From assembly GCA_900545075.1 (NCBI GenBank), contig UQXT01000121.1, positions 1 to 5,611 of the forward strand: a stretch of DNA of 5,611 nt, in the 5' to 3' direction. The position numbers were made by a program, and so were the translations under genes. Under the pieces are notes generated by a model, which was not told the DNA's origin, ran no database searches, and was given only the letters and a program-made list of their open reading frames with translations. Shown here piece after piece: positions 1-5,061 of this stretch (positions are counted from its first letter, which is position 1; each line of letters opens with the position of its first letter). The DNA is from an uncultured Collinsella sp. (GTDB lineage: Bacteria; Actinomycetota; Coriobacteriia; Coriobacteriales; Coriobacteriaceae).

Positions 1-566
1 ATTCCAAATCTTCTGATGATACGAATGACGGGTCTAGGGGTTCTGACAAATCTGACTCCAAGAAAGATTCCGAGTCCTCGGACAAGGAATCGGACAAGAA
101 CTCGGATAGCAAGAAGTCCGGCGAAAAAGGAGCGGGAAATAAAAAGACCGACAACAGCCAGTCGGCTTCTCAGAATTCGGCAAACTCCGGTGGGCCTTCT
201 GCCGTTCCTGATAACGGTAGTGCCTCCTCGGGCGGCCAGAGCGGCTCACAGGAGTCCAACTACGTCACGGTGACGGTTTCGGTCACATCGAGTGCCGTGG
301 GCAATCCTGTGTCTTCTGGCGGTACCTTCACCTTCAACAAGGGAGCTACGGTCTATGATGCCCTGTGCGCCCTAGGCCTTTCCGTGAATGCGCGCGGCAC
401 GTCGTACGGCACGTATGTCGCCGCTATCGGCGGCCTGGCCGAGAAGGAGCACGGCGGCACGAGTGGCTGGATGTACTCCGTCAACGGCGTGGCGCCCAAC
501 ACGGCGTGCAGCAACTACGTCCTACACAACGGCGACAGTGTCGTCTGGTATTACGTAACGGGCTAG
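1..566 (+). CDS. DUF4430 domain surface protein, 5'-truncated
   Basis: This is the C-terminal 187 residues of a protein whose start lies left of the window. The frame is open from position 3 to the TAG at 564-566. Visible residues 1 to about 84 are a low-complexity, hydrophilic linker dominated by Ser, Asp, Lys, Gly and Asn, with repeated S-D-K type runs. Residues about 86-187 form a compact beta-rich domain with the DUF4430 pattern: a TVYDAL segment after a KGA turn, a GTSGWMYSVNG core (about 153-162), and a terminal NGDSVVWYY strand (about 176-184). DUF4430 is related to the C-terminal domain of transcobalamin/intrinsic factor and often occurs in extracellular or cell-wall proteins of Gram-positive bacteria. 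Two cysteines (about residues 122 and 169) could form a disulphide. The linker suggests a spacer that holds the domain away from the membrane or wall, or joins it to an unseen N-terminal domain. The ligand is unknown, and no sorting signal follows the domain. Family call fairly sure; role inferred. Confidence 0.8.
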   Translation, partial: SKSSDDTNDGSRGSDKSDSKKDSESSDKESDKNSDSKKSGEKGAGNKKTDNSQSASQNSANSGGPSAVPDNGSASSGGQSGSQESNYVTVTVSVTSSAVGNPVSSGGTFTFNKGATVYDALCALGLSVNARGTSYGTYVAAIGGLAEKEHGGTSGWMYSVNGVAPNTACSNYVLHNGDSVVWYYVTG

Positions 567-589
567 AGGCCTCGACGTAACACGCCATG

Positions 590-626
590 CGGGCGGTTCG
601 GACAAACATCCGAGCCGCCCGTTTTT
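590..626 (+). terminator. Intrinsic terminator of the DUF4430 gene
   Basis: A 13-bp stem pairs 590-602 with 609-621 (one G-U pair) around a 6-base loop, and is followed directly by TTTTT at 622-626. It lies 24 bases after the stop codon of the DUF4430 gene on the same strand, so it is a textbook rho-independent terminator for that gene. Confidence 0.9.
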
Positions 627-662
627 CATGCGAATGGAACTGGGCTGCCGGGTCTCTTGGCA

Positions 663-700
663 AACAAAAAAACCGGTTGGAACGAGAATTCCAACCGGTT
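663..700 (-). terminator. Intrinsic terminator ending the fbp-GtrA gene run
   Basis: A perfect 12-bp inverted repeat pairs 671-682 with 689-700 around a 6-base loop. On the plus strand it is preceded by an A-rich run (661-670), which is a U-tract when read on the minus strand. It lies 26 bases past the stop codon of the downstream GtrA gene (minus strand). It belongs to that gene; the converging DUF4430 gene has its own hairpin at 590-626. Confidence 0.9.
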
Positions 701-726
701 ATACCTTCAAGCAAATGTCGAACAAA

Positions 727-1134
727 CTACGACTGCGCGCCCTCGAGGAAAAAGCGACGGCTAAAGTAGTTGTACCAGGTGACCAAGAACGTGGCGATGG
801 CCTTCATGGCCTGGTAGCCGATGCTCAAAAACGTGACGCCCACAAACATGTAAAGGTCGTTGAGGCCCAAACCAATCACCGACAGGATGGTGAAGATCGT
901 GAACTCGCGCTTGCGGCTCATGCCCTCGCGATGGTCGAACACGTACTTCATGCTGAGCCAGTAGTTGACCACGACGGACGTGATAAACGAGATCGTGGTG
1001 CTCATCAAAAAGTCGAGGTGAAACAGCTCGACGAGCGCAATGAGCATGCCCCAGTCGATGCCAAAGGAGATGAGACCCACGACAGCGAACTTGAGGAATT
1101 GCTTGGTATGAGGTTGTGCCAGTGCCTTGCGCAC
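727..1134 (-). CDS. GtrA-family membrane protein (downstream copy)
   Basis: A 135-residue protein of the GtrA/DPMS_C family, usual length 120-150. Four hydrophobic segments are visible at about residues 13-35, 41-60, 78-102 and 107-126, with little outside the membrane. Family landmarks are the KFAVVG entry to helix 1 with a following Asp in GIDWG, the NYWLSMKYVF segment (57-66), the basic loop EGMSRKREF (70-78) and the C-terminal YNYFSRRFF. Family members are linked to transfer of lipid-linked sugars across the membrane for surface polysaccharide or teichoic acid glycosylation; the exact substrate cannot be read here. The start is GTG (1132-1134), the only standard start codon between an in-frame upstream TAA and the conserved region. 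It is supported because its N-terminus (RKALAQ) matches that of the neighbouring paralogue (QKLLAQ). The ribosome site is weak (a GGA about 9 bases upstream). It is the last gene of the minus-strand run and is followed by a strong terminator. Confidence 0.85.
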   Translation of the reverse strand: MRKALAQPHTKQFLKFAVVGLISFGIDWGMLIALVELFHLDFLMSTTISFITSVVVNYWLSMKYVFDHREGMSRKREFTIFTILSVIGLGLNDLYMFVGVTFLSIGYQAMKAIATFLVTWYNYFSRRFFLEGAQS

Positions 1135-1206
1135 GTAATCACATCCAATGCGTTGACGAATCGAGCAGAGGATACTTTAGAGCTTTTGCAAGGGAAACGT
1201 AAGGTC

Positions 1207-1235
1207 TTTGGCAAGAACTATACGAACTCGCCAAA
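1207..1235 (-). promoter_or_regulatory. Possible promoter/dyad upstream of the downstream GtrA gene
   Basis: The 219-base gap between the two GtrA genes (1135-1353) is more AT-rich than its neighbours and has no credible gene. On the minus strand a TATAGT box (1218-1223) could serve as a -10 element. It is flanked by a 6-bp inverted repeat, TTTGGC at 1207-1212 and GCCAAA at 1230-1235. The only -35 candidate (TTGAAT) is just 14 bases away, which is too short, so this promoter is tentative. If real, the leader to the GTG start would be roughly 75 bases. Confidence 0.3.
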
Positions 1236-1282
1236 TATTCAAGAGGTAATCCGCAAACGTTGCAAATCTTACCGTAAACGAG

Positions 1283-1332
1283 CAAGGCCCACGAACAACG
1301 CAGCGCTCGACGCATGTCGTTCGTGGGCCCCG
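1283..1332 (-). terminator. Terminator-like hairpin between the two GtrA genes
   Basis: An 11-bp perfect inverted repeat (1286-1296 with 1319-1329) lies just after the stop of the upstream GtrA gene. Read on the minus strand it extends outward by two G-U pairs and a C-G pair (to 1283 and 1332). The loop is long (22 bases) and contains a small GCG/CGC stem. Only a poor T-rich stretch (TTGCTCGTTTACGG) follows on the minus strand, so it may be a leaky terminator or an RNA-stabilising hairpin rather than a full stop. Confidence 0.5.
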
Positions 1333-1353
1333 TAGTGCAACGAGGAGGCCAGG

Positions 1354-1749
1354 CTACTTGGTCTCCTCGCCCTCTAGGAAGATCTTTCGGGTCACAAAGT
1401 TGTAGACCATAACAAGCGCGGTGGCGCAAATCTTGGCGATATTGGCCTCGAGCCCCAGGCCGGCGTTGAGCGCCAGCACGATACCGTCGTTGAGTGCCAG
1501 GCCGATCACGGACAGCACGACAAAGATAATGAACTCGCGGCGGCGGCTCATGCCCTCCTTGTGCGCAAACACGTACTTCATGCTCGCGATGTAGTTAAAG
1601 ATGAGCGAGACGATAAAGCCGCTGGTGTTGGCGATCAGGATATTGAGACCCAGACCGTAGTGGAGCAGATTCATGATGCCAAAGTCGATGACGGTGGCCA
1701 CGACGCCGACGACGCCAAACTTCATGATCTGCGCAAGGAGCTTTTGCAT
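1354..1749 (-). CDS. GtrA-family membrane protein (upstream copy)
   Basis: A 131-residue GtrA/DPMS_C family protein with four hydrophobic segments at about residues 8-30, 36-55, 73-98 and 102-119. It carries the family landmarks KFGVVG, VIDFG, FNYIASMKYVF (51-61), the basic loop KEGMSRRREF (64-73), GLALND (83-88) and YNFVTRKIF (116-124). By hand alignment it is identical to the second GtrA protein at 56 of 118 positions without any gap, so the two genes are paralogues. I chose the ATG at 1747-1749 because AAGG (1758-1761) lies 8 bases upstream and the N-terminus then matches the paralogue. A longer form from TTG at 1810-1812 would add 21 polar residues encoded across a hairpin and is unlikely. 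The likely role is membrane transfer of a lipid-linked sugar in envelope glycan assembly (family knowledge; substrate unknown). It starts 78 bases after the end of fbp on the same strand and could be read through from it. Confidence 0.87.
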   Translation of the reverse strand: MQKLLAQIMKFGVVGVVATVIDFGIMNLLHYGLGLNILIANTSGFIVSLIFNYIASMKYVFAHKEGMSRRREFIIFVVLSVIGLALNDGIVLALNAGLGLEANIAKICATALVMVYNFVTRKIFLEGEETK

Positions 1750-1782
1750 GGTACCTGCCTTAGGGTGGCGCCGGGGCGCCGT

Positions 1783-1817
1783 GGGGATGACAAACTCAGC
1801 AAGTTTAGCCAATCCCC
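1783..1817. repeat. Hairpin in the fbp-GtrA gap
   Basis: A dyad in the 78-base gap after fbp pairs GGGGAT (1783-1788) with ATCCCC (1812-1817) and AAACT (1792-1796) with AGTTT (1802-1806). Short internal bulges separate the arms and the loop is 5 bases. It is followed on the minus strand by a second GC-rich self-complementary pair (GGCGCC at 1767-1772 and at 1775-1780). Neither is followed by a T-run, so a standard intrinsic terminator is not supported. It may attenuate, process or stabilise a joint fbp-GtrA transcript. Confidence 0.45.
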
Positions 1818-1827
1818 GCAGACGGAG

Positions 1828-3744
1828 CTAGGCGCGTTCCTCGATAGCACCGTTTCTATATGCATCGAGCAGTTGGCGCAGGTCCTGGATCTGGCTGCGA
1901 ATCTTGGCACCGGTATCGGTGTCGCTCACCATGCGGCGACGGTCGGCCTCGTCAAAGCGGTTGGTCTCGCTTTCGATGTCTACATTGCGGGTAAGTGCTT
2001 CGGCAACCGTGGTAAAGGCTTGGTGAGACTTAAGACGACATCCGCGAGAACTGGAGATAAGCGTGTAGCCGGCGATGCCCGTTTTGGGATGGTAGGCGCG
2101 ACAGAAACCGCCGTCGATGACCAGCAGCTTGCCGTTGGCGCGGATGGGCTGCTCGCCCTTGGTGGTTTTGACCGGGGTGTGGCCGTTGATGATGTGGCCC
2201 GTCGGCGAGCAGGCCGTGGGTGCGACGCCAAACTCGCGCATGATGTCGTCGCAGACCGAGGGCGACTTGGTAAGCGTAAAGTACGGGTCCATCGGCTCGA
2301 CCCATGTGCTCTTGTCGGCGATGTAGGCGCGCTCGAAGGTGCGCACCACGCGTCCGCTGGCGGGCGAGTTAAAGCCGATCCACAGGTACCACATCCAGTC
2401 GAGGGCGTCGCGGTCGCCCACGCGCCAGGCGCGGCGGGCGATGTGGTCGCAAAAATCAAGATAATCGCGGCCAGCGTGCCAGGTGCCCAGGCAGTTCATG
2501 CTGCTAAAGGTGGCGTCTTCGTTGAGCGGTACGCAGCCGTGGAACAGCAGATTGCCGTTGGCGACCTTATACAGGGAGCCGTGGGTATAGAGGAAATCGA
2601 TGTGGCGATGCAGGTGATCGGCGGTGACAAACTCGGACACGAGCTTGTCGATGATGTGCTGCTCCTGAGACGTGAGCGTATAGGGGTCCGCCGGGTCGAC
2701 GGTGGGGAAGTCGTTGGTCGTGAGCGGCCACACGCTGCCGTCGGCAAGCGTGACCGTGCCGGCGTCGTGATCGATCTTGTCGAGTAACAGACGGTCGTTC
2801 ATGTCGAACTCGGGATGGCGCTGGATAATCTGGCCCTCGAGCTTAAAGAGTAGGACGTTGATGGCCTTGATCAGCGGGCTGATGGACTCGCCGGCGGTAT
2901 AGGTGGCGTCGGCGAAGGCGACAAGCTCGCGCAGCGAGATACCGTAGTCGTTCTCGAGGATCTCGTAGTTGTCATAGCGAAGGTTGTTGCGCAGCACCGT
3001 GGCGATACAGGCGGGCTCGCCGGCAGCGGCACCCATCCACAACAGATCGTGGTTGCCCCACTGAATATCGAGCGAATGATAGGTGAGCAGGCGGTCCATA
3101 ATCTTGGCCGCGCCGCCGCCTCGGTCGAAGATGTCGCCCACCAAATGCAGGTGATCGACGGCGAGGCGCTTGATGAGCGAGGCGAGCGACTCGATAAAGT
3201 CGTCGGCGCTAGCGGTCTCCAAGATGGATTCGATAATGCGTTCGTGATAACGCACGCGGTAGTTGTTCTCATCGGGATGCGTGTGCAGCAACTCGTCGAT
3301 GATGTAGGCGTAATCGCGCGGGATGGCCTTACGCACCTTGGAGCGGGTATAGCGGCTCGAAAGCGAGCGGGCGACCACAATGAGCTGGTCGAGCATGGTC
3401 TTATACCAGGTGGGCGAGTCCTCGCGCCGGCTGCGGACAAGATCGATCTTCTCGCGCGGATAGTAGATGAGCGTGCACAGCTCGCCCTTTTCGTCAAAGG
3501 AGAGCGTGTCGCCAAAGATCTCGTCGACATGCTCGCGCACGACGCCCGAGCAGTTGTTGAGGATGTGCATAAAGGCTTCGTACTCGCCATGCACATCGCT
3601 CATAAAATGCTCGGTGCCCTTGGGCAGGTTGAGGATGGCCGAGAGGTTGATGATCTCGGTGAATGCGGATTGCTCGGTGGGGAACTGTCTCGACAGCAGG
3701 CGCAGATACTTGAAGTCTTGCGGATTGCGATCGAATGCGACCAT
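1828..3744 (-). CDS. fbp: Fructose-1,6-bisphosphatase, class III
   Basis: A 638-residue enzyme that removes the 1-phosphate from fructose 1,6-bisphosphate to give fructose 6-phosphate, the committing step of gluconeogenesis in the cytoplasm. Class III enzymes (FBPase_2 family, about 640-670 residues) use a calcineurin-like metallophosphoesterase core with two metal ions, and its motifs are all visible: SDVHGE (49-54), GDIFDRG (203-209), GNHD (230-233), FHGCVPLNED (401-410), INGHTP (519-524) and DGGF (544-547). The opening FKYLRLLSRQFPTEQSAFTEIINL is also typical of the family. The ATG at 3742-3744 has a GGAAGG ribosome site 6 bases upstream (3751-3756). The frame stays open further to 4152, but that extension has no family features and runs into the oppositely oriented DegV gene. 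The protein looks complete with no frameshift. It is first in a minus-strand run with two GtrA genes and diverges from the DegV gene. Family members in Bacillus respond to allosteric effectors such as phosphoenolpyruvate; nothing here shows whether that holds. Confidence 0.97.
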   Translation of the reverse strand: MVAFDRNPQDFKYLRLLSRQFPTEQSAFTEIINLSAILNLPKGTEHFMSDVHGEYEAFMHILNNCSGVVREHVDEIFGDTLSFDEKGELCTLIYYPREKIDLVRSRREDSPTWYKTMLDQLIVVARSLSSRYTRSKVRKAIPRDYAYIIDELLHTHPDENNYRVRYHERIIESILETASADDFIESLASLIKRLAVDHLHLVGDIFDRGGGAAKIMDRLLTYHSLDIQWGNHDLLWMGAAAGEPACIATVLRNNLRYDNYEILENDYGISLRELVAFADATYTAGESISPLIKAINVLLFKLEGQIIQRHPEFDMNDRLLLDKIDHDAGTVTLADGSVWPLTTNDFPTVDPADPYTLTSQEQHIIDKLVSEFVTADHLHRHIDFLYTHGSLYKVANGNLLFHGCVPLNEDATFSSMNCLGTWHAGRDYLDFCDHIARRAWRVGDRDALDWMWYLWIGFNSPASGRVVRTFERAYIADKSTWVEPMDPYFTLTKSPSVCDDIMREFGVAPTACSPTGHIINGHTPVKTTKGEQPIRANGKLLVIDGGFCRAYHPKTGIAGYTLISSSRGCRLKSHQAFTTVAEALTRNVDIESETNRFDEADRRRMVSDTDTGAKIRSQIQDLRQLLDAYRNGAIEERA

Positions 3745-3750
3745 GAAGCA

Positions 3751-3756
3751 CCTTCC
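3751..3756 (-). promoter_or_regulatory. fbp ribosome binding site
   Basis: GGAAGG on the minus strand, 6 bases before the ATG at 3742-3744. It fixes the fbp start at the residue where family similarity begins and argues against the longer open frame. Confidence 0.8.
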
Positions 3757-3771
3757 GATGTGGTTAGTAAA

Positions 3772-3801
3772 ACTGATAAACAGCGTCAAACGTTTATCAG
3801 T
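3772..3801. promoter_or_regulatory. Inverted repeat upstream of fbp, candidate operator
   Basis: A perfect 9-bp inverted repeat, ACTGATAAA (3772-3780) and TTTATCAGT (3793-3801), is separated by 12 bases and centred about 43 bases before the fbp start codon. The spacer carries TTGACG on the minus strand (3784-3789), a good -35 match, although no good -10 follows at 16-18 bases. A second -35-like box (TTGACC, minus strand, 3834-3839) lies further up. Arms of this kind around promoter elements suggest a dimeric repressor site; the sequence could instead fold as a leader hairpin in fbp mRNA. The regulator is unknown. Confidence 0.5.
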
Positions 3802-4021
3802 ATGCGCCGCTTTTGTTTCGATTGGAGATGGGAGGTCAAATTGTTGGCCGAACGGTTTGGTAAATCGATTTAGTTGAGGTAGATATGGCGGTTGAATGGA
3901 GACGCGGGGTCGTTTTTGCAGGCGCATACCTCCGGGATCGATAGGGATGATAACGGTAAAGATGTTCACTACCTTTGGTTCAATTTGGTAAATAGTGGAC
4001 ATTTGTACCGTATTCACGCTT

Positions 4022-4043
4022 GCTGTGCGATAATTTGCGCAGC
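4022..4043 (+). promoter_or_regulatory. Likely DegV gene promoter (-10 region) with overlapping dyad
   Basis: An extended -10 element is seen as TGC followed by GATAAT (4026-4034). No good -35 lies at the usual distance, which extended -10 promoters tolerate. Transcription would begin near 4041, giving a leader of about 22 bases before the ATG. The -10 is bracketed by near-perfect 7-base inverted arms, GCTGTGC (4022-4028) and GCGCAGC (4037-4043), so a bound protein could block RNA polymerase directly. Confidence 0.5.
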
Positions 4044-4050
4044 AATGAGT

Positions 4051-4056
4051 AAGGAG
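4051..4056 (+). promoter_or_regulatory. DegV gene ribosome binding site
   Basis: AAGGAG placed 6 bases before the ATG at 4063-4065. It selects this ATG over the in-frame ATG at 4045-4047, which lies upstream of the site and has no ribosome site of its own. Confidence 0.88.
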
Positions 4057-4062
4057 CCTCAT

Positions 4063-4953
4063 ATGAGTGATTTTGTCCTGACCTGTGAATCCGCCGCCGA
4101 TCGAACTCGGGAGTTCTTTGAATCGCGCAATATTCCTGTCGTGTGTTTTCATTACGAGATCGACGATGTTGTCTATACGGACGATCTGTATCAGTCGATT
4201 GCGCCGGACAAGTTTTTTGCCCAGATAGCCGCAGGCGCCATGCCCAAGACGTCTCAGGTGAGCGTGGGTGAGTACGAGGAGTTTTGGGAGCCGTTTGTTG
4301 CCGAGGGTAAAGACGTGCTGTACCTGACATTGTCGTCGGGTATTTCGGGCACGTATGGATCGGCCTGCGTTGCGGCGCAGATGCTCGCGGATCGCTATCC
4401 CCAGGGCGGCAAGGTGCGCGTCATCGACTCGCTGGCGGCGTCTTCGGGCTTTGGCCTGTTGCTGGAATATGCCGCCGACGTGCGCGATAGCGGGGCTTCA
4501 CTCGACGAGACGGCCGCTTGGATTGAGGAACATAAACTCAACCTGCACCACTGGTTCTTCTCGACCGATCTATCGAGCTACCTGCGCGGTGGTCGCATTT
4601 CGGCCGCGAGCGCGATTATCGGCACGGCGCTCAAGATTTGCCCGCTTATGACCGTCGCTTGCGAAGGCAGGCTGTCGCCGCGTGAGAAGATTCGCACCAA
4701 GAAGCGCGCGATCTCCGAGATGGCCAAGACCGTGATGGCGCATGTGCAGGACGGTGCGAACTATTCGGGCAAGTGCATCATGTCGCACTCGGCGTGCCGC
4801 GCGGACGCCGAGGCCGTTGCGGCACTGATAGAGGAACAGGTTCCGCAGCTCAAAGGCAAGATTGAGATCAATAGCATCGGTGCTCTGATTGGCTCGCATA
4901 CCGGCCCTGGCACGGTGGCCGTCTTCTTTATGGGCGACAAGCGCGTGGACTAA
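4063..4953 (+). CDS. DegV-family fatty-acid-binding protein
   Basis: A complete 296-residue cytoplasmic protein of the DegV family (usual length 280-300). These are two-domain proteins that bind one long-chain fatty acid; some, such as FakB, present it to the fatty acid kinase FakA for phosphorylation. Visible family features are the TSQVSVGEYEEF segment (63-74), the SSGISGTYGSA loop (91-101), IDSLAASSGFGLL (121-133), the RGGRIS segment (176-181), EGRLSPREKIRTKKRA (201-216) and the closing GSHTGPG loop (277-283). The N-terminal strand reads LTCESAAD where many members have a TDS-type motif, so Asp is replaced by Glu, and it also has an HHWFFSTDL segment (162-170). Both suggest a distinct subgroup whose ligand may differ. 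No kinase (FakA/DAK-like) gene is in the window, so acting as a kinase partner is not shown. The start is set by AAGGAG at 4051. It diverges from fbp and ends against a shared terminator. Confidence 0.93.
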   Translation: MSDFVLTCESAADRTREFFESRNIPVVCFHYEIDDVVYTDDLYQSIAPDKFFAQIAAGAMPKTSQVSVGEYEEFWEPFVAEGKDVLYLTLSSGISGTYGSACVAAQMLADRYPQGGKVRVIDSLAASSGFGLLLEYAADVRDSGASLDETAAWIEEHKLNLHHWFFSTDLSSYLRGGRISAASAIIGTALKICPLMTVACEGRLSPREKIRTKKRAISEMAKTVMAHVQDGANYSGKCIMSHSACRADAEAVAALIEEQVPQLKGKIEINSIGALIGSHTGPGTVAVFFMGDKRVD

Positions 4954-5018
4954 TGTTCGTGGGTTGACTGACGGTTTTAACGGCTGCGCCTGTCCCTCCT
5001 GATATTTGATAACAGAAA

Positions 5019-5051
5019 AAGGCCCGTCCCGTTGTTTGCGGGGCGGGCCTT
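5019..5051. terminator. Shared terminator between convergent genes
   Basis: An 11-bp stem (5021-5031 with 5039-5049, one G-U type pair) has a 7-base loop, extended by AA/TT at its base. Read on the minus strand it is followed by TTTTTCTGTT, so it is a strong intrinsic terminator for the minus-strand gene ending at 5062. On the plus strand it has only a weak T-stretch (TTGCTGTT), yet it is the only hairpin found after the DegV gene (stop at 4953) and probably serves both. Confidence 0.87.
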
Positions 5052-5061
5052 GCTGTTGCGG

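Larger units (their letters stand above)
3745..4062. other. Divergent intergenic region between fbp and the DegV gene
   Basis: These 318 bases have no credible gene and are visibly more AT-rich than the flanking coding DNA. They must hold the promoters for fbp (leftward) and the DegV gene (rightward). Visible elements are the fbp ribosome site, the 9-bp inverted repeat at 3772-3801, the dyad over the -10 box at 4022-4043, and a 10-base direct repeat TTTGGTAAAT at 3856-3865 and 3984-3993. I recognise no riboswitch, T-box or small RNA in it. Confidence 0.7.

Noticed and set aside
628..1335. A 235-codon open frame on the plus strand opposite the downstream GtrA gene
   Set aside because: It crosses a terminator and an intergenic gap, and its composition (His/Asp/Glu/Lys-rich) is what the reverse complement of a membrane protein gives.
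1750..1812. A TTG start at 1810-1812 for the upstream GtrA gene
   Set aside because: It adds 21 polar residues absent from the paralogue and encoded by a hairpin; the ATG at 1747-1749 has a ribosome site.
1561..2787. A 408-codon open frame on the plus strand opposite fbp and the upstream GtrA gene
   Set aside because: It is antisense to two clearly conserved genes, has no recognisable domain, and long antisense frames are common in GC-rich coding DNA.
2871..3596. A 241-codon minus-strand open frame inside fbp in another frame
   Set aside because: It is a frame-shifted shadow of fbp with Ser/Arg/Thr/Pro-biased composition and no motif.
3049..3873. A 274-codon open frame on the plus strand opposite the N-terminal half of fbp
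   Set aside because: It is complementary to the strongly conserved fbp frame, shows no family motif, and runs across the fbp promoter region.
3892..4062. An N-terminal extension of the DegV gene from TTG at 3892 or ATG at 4045
   Set aside because: The AAGGAG site at 4051 and the start of family similarity both point to the ATG at 4063; the earlier starts would place the promoter and ribosome site inside the coding region.
3745..4062. A riboswitch or small RNA in the divergent intergenic region
   Set aside because: I could find no known aptamer core or terminator/antiterminator pair, only short dyads that fit operators better.
3745..4152. An N-terminal extension of fbp by 136 codons
   Set aside because: The frame is open but unlike the family, overlaps the start of the divergent DegV gene, and lacks a ribosome site comparable to GGAAGG at 3751-3756.
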